A stretch of DNA of 64,000 nt from JAJEDW01 sp963555775 (lineage in GTDB: Bacteria > Acidobacteriota > Terriglobia > 20CM-2-55-15): NCBI GenBank assembly GCA_963555775.3, contig CAUVWY020000010.1:1456925-1520924 (forward strand), written 5' to 3'. The notes under the pieces are model-generated. The model had not been told where the DNA came from. It was given only the letters and a program-made list of their open reading frames with translations, and made no database searches. Each line of letters begins with the position of its first letter. Position 1 is the first letter of the stretch. Shown here one piece after another: positions 18,092-27,349 of the stretch. The position numbers and the translations under genes were made by a program.

Positions 18092-18409
18092 TCAACCCTC
18101 TTCCCGTTTGCGCCAGCGGTATTCCCGCCAGGAATTCCTGGCGGCCTCGATATCGCGTTGTTGGCGCGCCTTCGTTCCGCCGCCGAGGAGAATGATCAAT
18201 GAATCAACATCCTTTCCGAAGTAGATCCGGAAGCCGGGACCGGCGTCGATGCGATACTCGAAAACACCCGCACCGACGCCCTTGGCGTTGGAGAGGTTAC
18301 CCTGCTCCATGCGGAACAGAGCGGTCGCCACCCTCGCCGCGGCGCGCGCGTCGAGGCGATCGAACCATCTGACTTCGAATATGAAATATAGTAACCGATA
18401 CGTTACCAC
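18092..18409 (-). CDS. RelE/HigB-like toxin (addiction-module killer protein family)
   Basis: A ribosome-dependent mRNA interferase candidate. The body matches the COG3657-type toxin pattern: VRWFDRLDARAAARVATALFRMEQGNLSNAKGVGAGVFEYRIDAGPGFRIYF, then IILLGGGTKARQQRDIEAA. The GTG at 18409 gives 105 residues, but the first 10 are not family-like and overlap a palindrome, so the true start may lie a little downstream. Confidence 0.8.
   Translation of the reverse strand: MVTYRLLYFIFEVRWFDRLDARAAARVATALFRMEQGNLSNAKGVGAGVFEYRIDAGPGFRIYFGKDVDSLIILLGGGTKARQQRDIEAARNSWREYRWRKREEG
18391..18406. promoter_or_regulatory. palindromic operator of the RelE/HigA-like pair
   Basis: GTAAC-CGATAC-GTTAC is an inverted repeat at the very 5' end of the toxin gene, next to a TATATT on the minus strand that could be the -10 box. 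This suits autorepression by the toxin-antitoxin complex. Confidence 0.45.
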
Positions 18410-18559
18410 GGCGCTAGGTTTGATCTCCTACGCCTGTCCGATCTGTTCGTTGTGGTGGCGCGAGCTGCGAGCGGGCTCGGCTTATTGAGCGGCTTGAACC
18501 CGTCATGTGGCAGCGGATCTCCGAGCGTGAAGCGGTCGAATCGAACAAGGTCAAGTCGC

Positions 18560-18830
18560 CGGCGGACAGTAGCATCGAAGCTGTCCGGAAGGTAGTTGAA
18601 GGTTGGGATGGCCGTTCGGGTCATCGATTATACGACCTTCGACAAGTCGGCGCTGGGGGCGTGGTCTATGAGCTTGGCCTGAATCATCCAGAGATCTCGA
18701 TATCCGAGGATCTTCCGGAACCGTTGCTCGGCGTCCGGGAACGAGGCGGAGGCCCATCGCGGGACCATCGGAGCATGCTTCCAACGGCTGACGCGCCAAG
18801 TCCGCGTTCGGATTGCCGAGTGCGAGCTGT
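18560..18830 (-). pseudogene. transposase C-terminal remnant, copy 1
   Basis: A degenerate minus-strand reading contains VSRWKHAPMVPRWASASFPDAEQRFRKILGYRDLWMIQAKL, like the conserved C-terminal region of IS transposases (W/A-x-x-F-x-x-AE-x-x-FR-K-I-x-GYRDLW). The frame is broken and no N-terminal part is present. About 190 bp (18626-18815) repeats at 20532-20720. The rest of 18410-19016 holds nothing I can support. Confidence 0.6.
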
Positions 18831-19016
18831 CGATGATGTGGGTTGTGCCCAGGCAGCGCCGAGATAAGACGATCCCACGCCCGCGTCCGAGTGTTCTGTG
18901 TAACTCGCGGTCACAACGGTTCCCGAAGCTCCTTCCAGATTGTCGGTATCGCCGCGGACAATGGTATCTTGCCGGACTTGGTTTCAGGTGTTGGAGAATA
19001 AGGAGCGCAGCAACCA

Positions 19017-19676
19017 ATGCAAGCGGAATTCTGGCTGAAGAAGTGGCAGTTGGGCGAGACCGGTTTTCATCAGCGGACGGTCAACGAGGTTCTGGAGTCC
19101 TGCTGGCCCGCCCTGAAGGCCCCCGTCGGCGCGACGGTGTTGGTGCCGCTGTGCGGCAAGTCGCTGGACATGCGCTGGCTAGCGGAGCAGGGGCACGCGA
19201 TTGTGGGCGTCGAATTGAGCCCGGTGGCGTGCCAGGCGTTCTTCGACGCAATCGAACGCGTGCCGCGCGTTTCAAGAGCCGGGTCGCTCAGTGCATGGAT
19301 CGCCGAACCTTACCGGATTCTTCAGGGCGACTTCCTGGCCGCCACGACGGCGGATATCGGCGCGGTTTCAGCATTCTACGATCGCGCGGCCATGATTGCG
19401 ATGCCGCCGGACATGCAGCCGGGCTACGCCCGTCACCTTTTGAGCCTGCTTCCCTCGGGCGTGGCGGGACTCGTCAACTGCCTGGAATACCCGCCGGAGG
19501 ACATGCAGGGGCCGCCCTTTTCAATCACCGAGACGCGGCTTCGGGAATTACTGGGGGCGAAGTGCCGGCTGAGACGATTATTGAGCAGGGAGATCGAGAC
19601 CAAGGGCACGGCGTTGGAAGGGCGTGGGCTGGACACAGTGACGGAAACCGCCTACCGGGTCCAGGTAGCCGCTTAG
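19017..19676 (+). CDS. tpm: thiopurine S-methyltransferase
   Basis: SAM-dependent methyltransferase. In bacteria this family methylates thiopurines and selenium or tellurium oxyanions, giving metalloid resistance. The 219-residue protein has the family start (FWLKKWQLGETGFHQRTVNEVL), the SAM-binding motif VLVPLCGKSLDMRWLAEQGHAIVGVELS, and the downstream FYDRAAMIAMPPDMQPGYARHL stretch. Length matches bacterial Tpm. Confidence 0.93.
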   Translation: MQAEFWLKKWQLGETGFHQRTVNEVLESCWPALKAPVGATVLVPLCGKSLDMRWLAEQGHAIVGVELSPVACQAFFDAIERVPRVSRAGSLSAWIAEPYRILQGDFLAATTADIGAVSAFYDRAAMIAMPPDMQPGYARHLLSLLPSGVAGLVNCLEYPPEDMQGPPFSITETRLRELLGAKCRLRRLLSREIETKGTALEGRGLDTVTETAYRVQVAA

Positions 19677-19691
19677 GGGAGACGGCGAGTC

Positions 19692-20021
19692 ATGAAAAGC
19701 ATCATCGGCAAGATCGTCGACGCTGACCTGACCGTGATGAACAGCTTCGAAAAGATCGTCTACGGCGTCATCCTGTTCATGGTCGGCATGGCCGGGGCGT
19801 TCTTCGGGGTGTACACGTTAGACTTTTTATCGAAAGCAAGCGGCCTCGCCACGTACGACAGCGAAAACAACTTCGCCCGATGGCTCGTCGTTTCGTCAGT
19901 TGCCGCGGCATTTGCTGCGTACATGACGTTCCAGCGCTCCAGATCGCCACATCCGCCGAATAAGGAGCACGATCTGACGGTGGTCAACTTGGAAATGGAT
20001 CGGACCAATCGGGTTGTATGA
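19692..20021 (+). CDS. small two-span membrane protein
   Basis: A 109-residue protein of unknown function with two hydrophobic spans (about 25-47 and 63-81) and a charged C-terminal tail. It starts 15 nt after tpm and its last 4 nt overlap the start of the next gene, so the three form one transcript. Confidence 0.65.
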   Translation: MKSIIGKIVDADLTVMNSFEKIVYGVILFMVGMAGAFFGVYTLDFLSKASGLATYDSENNFARWLVVSSVAAAFAAYMTFQRSRSPHPPNKEHDLTVVNLEMDRTNRVV

Positions 20022-20503
20022 TGTGGGACCGATTCAACCAGTTCATGGACGGCGATGTAGAGACCCACGCCGGCCGTGTGGTCCATGCCATCGTCTTCGG
20101 CCTGATGGGCGCCGCCCTTTTCGGCCTCTTGGAGTCCATCTTCGGCCTGGACGACAGGGTGTATATGGGCTTCCACGTTCCTGGGTGGGTGGAATTTGGC
20201 GGTTTTAGCGTCTTCTGGTCCGTGTCGGAAACGTCGCGGCGAACGTTCTGGAGGCGTGAACAGAGAATACCAACACGCGGGGAGTGTGCCTTCATCGGTT
20301 TCAAGTGCAGCGCGGCCTACGGGGTTTTCGGGATCTGGGGCGTCTCCTGGGCGTTTGGATACGACGGCTCGTGGACGTCCCTCATGTTGATGGTGATAGC
20401 GTTCATCGTCTTTTGGACTGCTTTGGAAGTGCTCTTGTCCAATTGGTACTTCAAGCGCCTTGAGGAACGGGCCCAATTAGGCAAGAAGCTGTCCCGAACG
20501 TAG
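20018..20503 (+). CDS. hypothetical multi-span membrane protein
   Basis: A 161-residue protein with hydrophobic spans at about 23-42, 95-113 and 120-142 and an acidic start. It overlaps the previous gene by ATGA, indicating translational coupling. Function unknown; it may act with the upstream small membrane protein. Its 3' end abuts the second transposase remnant. Confidence 0.65.
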   Translation: MMWDRFNQFMDGDVETHAGRVVHAIVFGLMGAALFGLLESIFGLDDRVYMGFHVPGWVEFGGFSVFWSVSETSRRTFWRREQRIPTRGECAFIGFKCSAAYGVFGIWGVSWAFGYDGSWTSLMLMVIAFIVFWTALEVLLSNWYFKRLEERAQLGKKLSRT

Positions 20504-20880
20504 TTGAAGATTTAGAGGGCGGTTCGGGCCATCGATTTTGCCACCTTCGACGAGTCGTCGCTGGGCGCGTGGTCTTTGATCTTGGCCTGAAGCATCCAGA
20601 GATCTCGATATCCGAGGATCTTCCGGAACCGTTACTCGGCGTCCGGGAACGAGGCGGCGGCCCATTGTAGGACCATCGGAGCATGCTTCCAACGGCTGAC
20701 GCGCCGGGTCCCGTGCCAGCAGATCGCCCCCTGCCTCCTGCCCGGGTGCTTCTCCCCGACCACGCCCCGCGCCGACAACTCCATCACAGCCGCCACGCTG
20801 GCGCGGCCCAGCAGGTCGATCAACTCGTCGAGGGCCATTAGATCTGGGAAAGCCTCCAGTTCCATCAAGGCCTGTTAGTG
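20480..20880 (-). pseudogene. transposase remnant, copy 2
   Basis: The minus strand encodes MELEAFPDLMALDELIDLLGRASVAAVMELSARGVVGEKHPGRRQG and, after a disruption, the same C-terminal block as copy 1 (WKHAPMVLQWAAASFPDAEQRFRKILGYRDLW). It is longer than copy 1 but still fragmentary. The DNA match between copies is close to 90 percent by eye over about 190 bp. Confidence 0.6.
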
Positions 20881-21016
20881 CCGACAGGTGCTTGTGGTAG
20901 CATCGGCGGCGAACAGGGAGAACGATGATCGAACGCGAGATGGAATGAGTATTCAATCCGGACCGTGAACCCGCTCGGAGATCTTGGGCAGTGCCTTCAT
21001 TTCAAAGGAGAACGCC

Positions 21017-21484
21017 ATGGAAATCGTCATTTCGAACCTTCTGAAACGCTTCGAGCGGGGCCGGATCTCTCGCCGAGATCTCGTGCGCGGTCTGGTAATG
21101 TTGTCGGCGGCCGGGGGCGCTGCCGCCTCCGCGGCGCCGCGGCAGACGCCGTTCGCTTCCGGTGGGATCGACCACATCAGCATCCAGGTCACCGACCTGC
21201 CGCGGTCGATCGCGTTCTACACGGACGTGTTCGGGTTGTCGATCCTGAACGAGGACAGCGAGAACCAGATCGTCCGCATGGGCGTCGACCGGGTCATCGT
21301 ATCGCTCCACGCGAAAGAGCCGACCGGCATCGTCGATCACTACGCGATCGCCATCGAAGGCTTCGACCGCGAGGCGGTGACCGCGGCGCTCGAGACGCGC
21401 GGGCTGACGCCGGCCCAGAACCTGGATTACGGGTTCCATGTCCGCGACCCCGAGGGCATTCCCGTTCAGATCGTCGGAACCTGA
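21017..21484 (+). CDS. Tat-exported single-domain VOC protein
   Basis: A 155-residue relative of the two-domain protein at 5055. A Tat-like signal (RISRRDLVRGLVMLSAAGGAAASAA) precedes one vicinal-oxygen-chelate domain (GIDHISIQVTDLPRSIAFYTDVFGL to DYGFHVRDPEGIPVQIVG) with the first-strand His and the final-strand Asp-Pro-Glu-Gly typical of the fold. The ATG at 21017 is preferred because AAGGAG lies 8 nt upstream; 20984 would add a non-signal extension. Substrate unknown. Confidence 0.8.
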   Translation: MEIVISNLLKRFERGRISRRDLVRGLVMLSAAGGAAASAAPRQTPFASGGIDHISIQVTDLPRSIAFYTDVFGLSILNEDSENQIVRMGVDRVIVSLHAKEPTGIVDHYAIAIEGFDREAVTAALETRGLTPAQNLDYGFHVRDPEGIPVQIVGT

Positions 21485-21767
21485 AGCGACCGCACATGGG
21501 TTGCGCCGCGCATCACCGCCCGACGGCCTCGCCGGTTTCCGCGATGCCGCCGTCGCACTGGTTCGCGAACAGTCGCGCGCAGGGCCGCTGGGAGGTCCAT
21601 GCTACCGCGCGCGATTCCATTACCGCGGGAACTTCTCGAACACTGACAACAACCCGACGATGGAAGAGTGCCTCTTCAACGATCACCGAAAGGGCAATCG
21701 ACAGATCGAGAGGGTCGCCGGGTCGGGAGGCCGATCCAATCGGCAGGAATCCCGACTGGTTTCTTCC

Positions 21768-23222
21768 TCAGAGATAGGACTCCATCGGCGGGCTCATCGT
21801 GTGCCAGGCAGTGGCCTGTTCGTAAGCGTATGCCAAGGCCAGTACGGTCGATTCGGCAAAGTGGGCGCCGACAATCTGGATACCGATCGGCAGGCCCGAA
21901 GCGGTGAACCCGCATGGCACGGAGATAGCCGGCAGGCCGAACACGTCGAACGGCACGTTGTTGTTCCCGCCCCCGGGCCCCGTATCCCCGTCGAGCCGTC
22001 CCGGCGGCGCCTTCATCGTCGGCAGGATCAGAACGTCGAGGTCGTCGAACACGGCTGGAATCCGCTGCCGCAGAAGGTCGACCTCACGCCGGGCCTCCGC
22101 ATATTCCCCCGCCGGGGCATCCGCGACGTTCTCGAGGGTGCGACGGGTACCGGGCTGGTAAAGTTCCGGAGTCGTCTCGATCCACGGAGTGTGGTAGGCG
22201 TAGGCTTCCGCTCCCCAGATTGTCGCGGGACTCCCCGATGACGGTAGTTCGACTTCCGTGATCGTACCCGATGTGAGCCCGGTCAACACATCGAGCGCCG
22301 CACTGGCCGCCTGCTCGACTTCGGCATCGAGGTTCTCCCAAAATGGACTTCGCGGCACGCCGATTCGCAGGCGTGCCATCGACTGGCCCATTGCCCGCGT
22401 GTAATCCGGAACGGGAACGGCTGCCGCGGTCGGCTCCCGCGGGTCGTAACCGGCGATCGCGTTCAGCATCATGGCCACGTCTTCCACCCTCCTGCACATC
22501 GGACCGACGTGGTCGAGCGTCCATGACAGCGTCATCACACCGCGTGTACTCACGCGTCCATAGGTCGGTTTCAACCCGACGATTCCGCAGTGGGCCGCGG
22601 GACCGCGCACGGAACCGGCAGTGTCGGTGCCCAACGCCCCGAAGCAAAGGCCGGCGGACACCGCTGCTCCGGGACCGCCCGACGATCCCCCGGTAACATG
22701 GTCCAGGTTCCAGGGATTGTGCATCGCCCCAAAATGCGTCGTCGTCGAACTCCCGCCGTAGGCGAACTCGTGAAGGTTGAGCTTGCCCAACAGCACGGCC
22801 CCGGCCGCTTTCAGGCGTCGTGCCACCTCGGCGTCTTCCTCGGGAACGCGGTTCTCGAACACGGCGCTGGCACCCGTGCTTCGAATACCGGCAGTGTCGA
22901 TGTTGTCCTTCAGTGCGATGGGCACGCCATGCAATGGTCCCCGCCGCCGCTCGGAATCCATCTGGCGGGCCGTCGCGACGGCGCCTTCGGCATCGATCGT
23001 GATGAATGCATTCAGTAGCGGATTGAATCGTTCGATCCGATCGAGGCACGCCGTGGTCAGAGCGACGGAGGACACCGAACCGGCATTCAGAGCGTCGGAA
23101 ACCTGCTTCAGGGTCAGACCAGTCAGTTCGCCTTCGACAGGTGAGATTTGGGACCGGCAACCCAACCAGGCGGCGGCGCCAAGTGCGGCGGTCAGGAATG
23201 CCCTTCTGGAGTGGATGTTCAT
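21768..23222 (-). CDS. exported amidase of the amidase-signature family
   Basis: Ser-cisSer-Lys hydrolase related to GatA/AmiE-type amidases. The Lys is in GVPIALKDNIDTAG, the cis-Ser in the GGSSGGPGAAV loop and the nucleophile Ser in GTDTAGSVRGPAA. The 484-residue product begins with a twin-arginine signal (SRRAFLTAALGAAAWLGC) whose LGC also resembles a lipobox, so it is probably exported and perhaps lipid-anchored, unlike tRNA-amidating GatA. The ATG at 23222 has GAGGA 6 nt upstream. Substrate unknown. Confidence 0.9.
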   Translation of the reverse strand: MNIHSRRAFLTAALGAAAWLGCRSQISPVEGELTGLTLKQVSDALNAGSVSSVALTTACLDRIERFNPLLNAFITIDAEGAVATARQMDSERRRGPLHGVPIALKDNIDTAGIRSTGASAVFENRVPEEDAEVARRLKAAGAVLLGKLNLHEFAYGGSSTTTHFGAMHNPWNLDHVTGGSSGGPGAAVSAGLCFGALGTDTAGSVRGPAAHCGIVGLKPTYGRVSTRGVMTLSWTLDHVGPMCRRVEDVAMMLNAIAGYDPREPTAAAVPVPDYTRAMGQSMARLRIGVPRSPFWENLDAEVEQAASAALDVLTGLTSGTITEVELPSSGSPATIWGAEAYAYHTPWIETTPELYQPGTRRTLENVADAPAGEYAEARREVDLLRQRIPAVFDDLDVLILPTMKAPPGRLDGDTGPGGGNNNVPFDVFGLPAISVPCGFTASGLPIGIQIVGAHFAESTVLALAYAYEQATAWHTMSPPMESYL

Positions 23223-23233
23223 CGAAGTCCTCA

Positions 23234-23935
23234 TTAAGGCAGGGGTTGCCAGTTTTCTTCGCCGTATACCAGCCAGGCATCCGCCCGGCGACCGTCCCAG
23301 CGATAGCATAGATGCCTGCCCTGGAGCGGGATGCCAGCCACATCGGGCCAGAATGCCGCCACGGCCTCGCCAGCGATGTAGCGCACGCTGGGATAGACAA
23401 TGCCATTACTGGTATGGTTCCGGTGGAGTTCGCGCGCCAGGGATTGCGCGGCGGCGTAATCGTCGGCGTCGAGTGCGGATTCGAAGGCCGCCTTGTCGCG
23501 CAAGTCGTGCAGGTCAGCGTCGATTCGGCCGATCAACTCGCGGTAACCTGCCGTGGCGGGTTCCTCGTCGGTGGCCGCCATGAAGCGCTCGAAGTGGAAC
23601 ACTGTCTCCGCCAGCGCTACTTCAAAGCGGTCTCCGGCGTAGTACACGCCGTACCTGCCGTCACTGAACCGGCTGGGCCTGTCGCGCGATACATGGCAAA
23701 ACGGGGCCATTATTGCCCAACTGGCGCCGGGCCCGGAAACGCGCCGGGCCCGCGGCACCAGATGGATTGCGCCGATTTCGTCGCGCACGCGCGGGCTGGT
23801 TTTGGCCTCGGCGCCGGCGATCAATTGCCGGTCGGCCGGGTCGGCGATGTCCTCGAAAAGATCCATCGGCGGATAAATCGATCGGATCAGGCGAAATGTC
23901 CGCTGCCAACGAACACGGCTCAGGCGCGGGATCAC
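23234..23935 (-). CDS. RES-domain toxin
   Basis: RES toxins degrade NAD+ in the cytosol and arrest growth when not bound by their Xre partner. The 233-residue protein carries the family residues in order: R in RTFRLI, S near FCHVSRDRPSRFSDGRYGVYYAGD, and the Glu of EVALAETVFHFERF. The GTG at 23935 overlaps the antitoxin stop by 4 nt (GTGA), so it is translated by coupling. Confidence 0.88.
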   Translation of the reverse strand: MIPRLSRVRWQRTFRLIRSIYPPMDLFEDIADPADRQLIAGAEAKTSPRVRDEIGAIHLVPRARRVSGPGASWAIMAPFCHVSRDRPSRFSDGRYGVYYAGDRFEVALAETVFHFERFMAATDEEPATAGYRELIGRIDADLHDLRDKAAFESALDADDYAAAQSLARELHRNHTSNGIVYPSVRYIAGEAVAAFWPDVAGIPLQGRHLCYRWDGRRADAWLVYGEENWQPLP

Positions 23936-24351
23936 CAACCACCGCGTTCCGAGTCGAGATAGGCGCGGACCGCCGCCAGATCCGGGATGGATCCGGCCAG
24001 CAACCGGTTCAACGCAGGTTCGCCACCGAACGCCTGGTTCGGCTTGCGCAGCCAACTGTAGCCACGCGATGGGTCGGGGAACATGTAGCGCAGGTTCTTG
24101 TGAATACCCATCAGCATCGACAGGCGCTCACGGGTGTCTCGTGAGATGCGCGATGGTTCGACCTGTCCGGCTTTCCAGCGCGCGTAGGTTCGCGCCGCCG
24201 GACTACCCAGAAGTATCCGCGCCTGCTGGTCGTTGAGCGCCCAACGCCCGGTCAGGTTGAAGAAGGCCCGCAACATGGCGCCGGTTTCAGCGTCACTGAT
24301 TTCTGCGGGGGCGGCGTGCGTATCCCCAGAATCAAATGCGGATGTTGCCAT
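23932..24351 (-). CDS. Xre/MbcA/ParS-family antitoxin of the RES toxin
   Basis: Binds and blocks the RES toxin and represses the operon. The 139-residue protein has the Xre-type N-terminal helical domain (LRAFFNLTGRWALNDQQARILLGSPAARTYARWKAG) and the C-terminal toxin-binding MbcA/ParS-like domain (RLSMLMGIHKNLRYMF, PNQAFGGEPALNRLLAGSIPDLAAVRAYLDSERGGW). A large palindrome directly abuts its ATG. Confidence 0.88.
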   Translation of the reverse strand: MATSAFDSGDTHAAPAEISDAETGAMLRAFFNLTGRWALNDQQARILLGSPAARTYARWKAGQVEPSRISRDTRERLSMLMGIHKNLRYMFPDPSRGYSWLRKPNQAFGGEPALNRLLAGSIPDLAAVRAYLDSERGGW

Positions 24352-24380
24352 ACGGCAAAATATAATCTATATTGTGCCGT
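24352..24380. promoter_or_regulatory. 29-bp palindromic operator/promoter of the Xre-RES operon
   Basis: Arms ACGGCAAAATATA and TATATTGTGCCGT surround a 3-bp centre and end one base before the antitoxin ATG. The AT core supplies possible -10 hexamers on the minus strand and TTGCCG lies about 18 bp upstream of one of them. If the ATG is correct, the mRNA is leaderless or nearly so. Confidence 0.65.
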
Positions 24381-24544
24381 ATCGGCAAGGCAATGAATCG
24401 TTCAGCCCATGCTTCCCCGTGGCCAACCCTCAGACTACCTCACGAAGATCTGTTCGACAGCAAGGAAGAATTCTTGGCTGAGGCATTTGTTCGTCGGGAA
24501 GAGCGATTGCCGGTTCGGCGTTCATATCAATGAACTCGAAGTCC

Positions 24545-24973
24545 TCATTCCAGAAACCGTTCTCGCTCCTCGGCGAGGGGAACAAAGCACTTCTGGTTCT
24601 TGCCGAACCATCGGTAGCGGTTCCGGGCAAACACGTCGTAGCAGAAATCCCGCAGGGGCCGGGGAACGAGAATCAGAACGCTCAACAACGGCCAGGGCCA
24701 CGAAAGGTGGCGGACAATGCGGAGCGCCGCCGTACTGCGAGTGGAACATCGCCCGTTCTCGACGAGCACCAGGGAATCCATCTGTTCCAACGGCCGCCGG
24801 TCGTGTTGTTGGAGCAACCGCCCCGCCACTGGCGACTGCAGCGGCGCAAAGGCGAATCGGTGGCCGCTGTCCCGTTCGAGGATGAAGCGAACGCTCCCGC
24901 TGCAGAAACGACACACGCCGTCGAACAGAACAACTGCTTCTTCACCTGCGCGGGGACGCGCGTCATATCCCAT
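24545..24973 (-). CDS. DCC-family thiol-disulfide oxidoreductase-like protein (DUF393)
   Basis: A 142-residue thioredoxin-like protein of the DUF393/YuxK family. The family motif is near the start (VVLFDGVCRFCSGSVRFILERD, a DxxCxxC) followed by FAFAPLQSPVAGRLL, a central hydrophobic stretch LLSVLILVPRPLRDFCYDVFARNRYRWFG and a final Cys. Physiological partner unknown. The ATG at 24973 is used because the longer frame upstream lacks the family pattern. The 160 bp between it and the Xre operon hold no gene I can support. Confidence 0.85.
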   Translation of the reverse strand: MGYDARPRAGEEAVVLFDGVCRFCSGSVRFILERDSGHRFAFAPLQSPVAGRLLQQHDRRPLEQMDSLVLVENGRCSTRSTAALRIVRHLSWPWPLLSVLILVPRPLRDFCYDVFARNRYRWFGKNQKCFVPLAEERERFLE

Positions 24974-25121
24974 CGAACATCCCGCCGAAGACAGGGTCGA
25001 AGCCTCCTTCTTCCACTCGACCGCCGTTACTTGATTGCCGCAATCGTTATACCGCGGCGATGGGGGCTGGCGACGCTGACCCCGGTCATTAGTCGGCAAC
25101 CAGTTGGCAACCGGTTGCCGG

Positions 25122-26947
25122 TCAGTTGTCGACCTGCTCGGCCTCCTCCTCGTCTTCCGCCTCGTCGTCTGCCGATTCTTCCAGATCGATCGGTTCGGGA
25201 AGCGGTTGGGTGCCGTCGAGAACGAACGTCAGCATGCGAAGGAGGCGACCGCCTGTCTGCTCCCCCGAGGACGGCATTTCCGTCGCCAACCTGACCGACT
25301 CCACCCATCAGCGTAACGTGCTGACGACCGTCGACCAGATAGGTAATCGGCGGGCCCATGCCCCCGCCAAGGTTGGTCTGAATCTCCAGGAGCTGTTCTC
25401 CGGTGTCCGCCGAATACGCCATGAGCCGACCGTCGTTGATCGTCTGGAAGACGAGGTTTCCGGCCGTCGAGACCGTTCCCCCGCCGATTCCACCCCCGCC
25501 GGGGCGGCGCCATGCCATCTCTTGCGTCACCGGATTCCACGCGACCAGGGCTCCGGTTCGAGGACCTTCAATCGGTTCGGGACCGACGGGTTCGATTCCG
25601 GGGTCATTAGACGGCGGGGGCCGGGCGGACCGTTCCGGTCGTCTGTCCCGGGACGGGATCGAACTCCTCGACAGCGGCGAAAGTAAAACTGCTGCTGGTG
25701 GTCGTGGGGATGTATACCAGACCGGTGTCCGGGTTCCAGGACATCGGAGACCAGTTGTGCGCGCCCCCGGCGGAAGGTGAAAGCGTCACCGGTTCGGTCC
25801 CGTAAAACGCCTCCGGATGCACCATCGGTCGACCCGTTTCCTGGTCGATACCGCTGGCCCAGGTCGAACGCGCAAATGGTTCAGCCGAAATGAACGCTCC
25901 CGTCACCCGGTCGATCGCGTAGAAAAAGGCGTTCTTGTTGGCCTGCATCAGGATCTTGCGCTCGCGGCCATCGATCTCCAGATCCACCAGCATCAGTTGC
26001 TGGACGCTGTCGTAGTCCCAGTTGTCGTTGGGTACGACCTGGTAGTGCCATCGGTATTCGCCGGTATCCGCATCGACGGCGATGATCGTGCACGCAAACA
26101 GGTTGTCGAGCCCCTGGGCGCCACGCCACACTTCGGTCCACGGCTCGGCGTTGCCCGTACCCACATAAACCAGGTTCTCTTCAGGGTCATACGCCATCCC
26201 GTCCCAAACCGTCGCGCCGCCGCCGTATTGCCACCAGTTGCCGCCCCACGTTTCGGCGGCCATTCGCATGGCGTCGTTTTCAAACCCCTCGGCCGGGTTG
26301 CCCGGCACCGTATAAAACCGCCATGCACGCTGTCCGGTCCGGGCGTCGTAGGCGTCGAAGAAACCGCGCATCGGCCGGTCGCCGCCGCTGACTCCAATGA
26401 CGACCTTGTCTCCGGCAATCCTGGGCGCCATCGTGATGGTCGCCCAATTCTGGGGGAATCCGACGCGGGCTTCCCAGACAACTTCGCCGGTTTCAGCGTC
26501 GATGCCCTCGAGGCGCCCGTCGATGATCGGAGCGATGACAAGATCTTCGTAGAGCGCGATTCCGCGATTGACGACACCGCAACAGATTTTCGGACCGACG
26601 GCTTCCTGGTTGACCTCGGGGTCCCACCGCCAGAGTTCTTCCCCGGTCCGCGCATCCACGGCAAACACGACGCTCCAGTTCGTGATGGAATAGATGACGT
26701 CGTTCCGTTCCAGTGGCGTGCCCTCCTGGTTTCCACCTCCGGGGCCAATATCCGATGACCACAGCAACCCCAACCGGCCGACGTTGGTATTGTCGATCTC
26801 GTTCAGGGGGCTGTAACGGGTTTCGCCCGATGTCACCCCGTAGGTGATCCAGTCGTCGCCATCGTTCTGCTGGCCGATGGCGGGAGCGGCCGTCAGAATC
26901 AGGCCGAACAGGAGTATCGGTGCTACCGGTATTCTGCGTACGGACAT
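25122..26947 (-). pseudogene. PQQ-dependent alcohol-dehydrogenase-like protein with two frameshifts
   Basis: Periplasmic quinoprotein of the eight-bladed propeller type. The N-terminal piece (26947-25607, 446 residues) has a signal peptide, the adjacent-Cys motif (ICCGVVNRG), tryptophan-docking repeats (DARTGEELWRWD, DAETGEVVWEAR, DADTGEYRWHYQ) and NWDYDSVQ. The second piece continues in another frame (SNDPGIEPVGPEPIEG, WRRPGGGGIGGGTVSTAGNLVFQT). The last piece is in a third (LLRMLTFVLDGTQPLPEP to an acidic tail ending at 25122). Both shifts lie in runs of five G/C (about 25615 and 25265), so sequencing error is as likely as real decay. Cofactor type is inferred from the family. Confidence 0.8.
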
Positions 26948-27017
26948 GGCTTTACCTCGAATGTGGGAAGTGAAACCGAGGTTAGCAGAAAACCGGAAGT
27001 GAGGCGAACGGATTGGA

Positions 27018-27068
27018 AAGACGCGCGTTCGCTATACGGGACAGCTTCTCCGCAAGTTCCCCGAACGC
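27018..27068 (-). repeat. 51-bp fragment of the defence-island helicase gene
   Basis: Matches 52289-52339 at 50 of 51 positions and encodes the same peptide core (AFGELAEKLSRIANARL) found near the N-terminus of the helicase. Nothing else of that gene surrounds it. It sits just outside the left end of the island. Confidence 0.8.
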
Positions 27069-27349
27069 GTGGCGGAATCGGTCGGACAAAGACCACCGTG
27101 TACAAATCCGGGAACTAGGGTCGAAAGTTGTGGTACGACGAATAGAACTTCAATGACACTAAGATCTGAAATTATTCCTTTACGCAACTCCACCATTGGG
27201 CCGAGTAGCATTCATTTCATTCTTGATACCACAAATTGAATCTTCAACCCGCAGGCAGAGTCGATTTGCGGACCAGGCGGCACGACGTAGTCCAACGCTG
27301 CCCTTTCTATAGAAGTGTCTTCGACTATCGTGTCGCTGAACCCGCTCTC
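27069..27349. other. no supported gene
   Basis: About 280 AT-richer bases between the helicase fragment and the last codon of the DUF262-AlbA_2 gene. I see no family-like frame, terminator or repeat. Confidence 0.4.

Noticed and set aside
21485..21767. Possible gene between the VOC and amidase genes
   Set aside because: Frames on both strands are continuations of shadows; the two genes converge and nothing family-like is seen.
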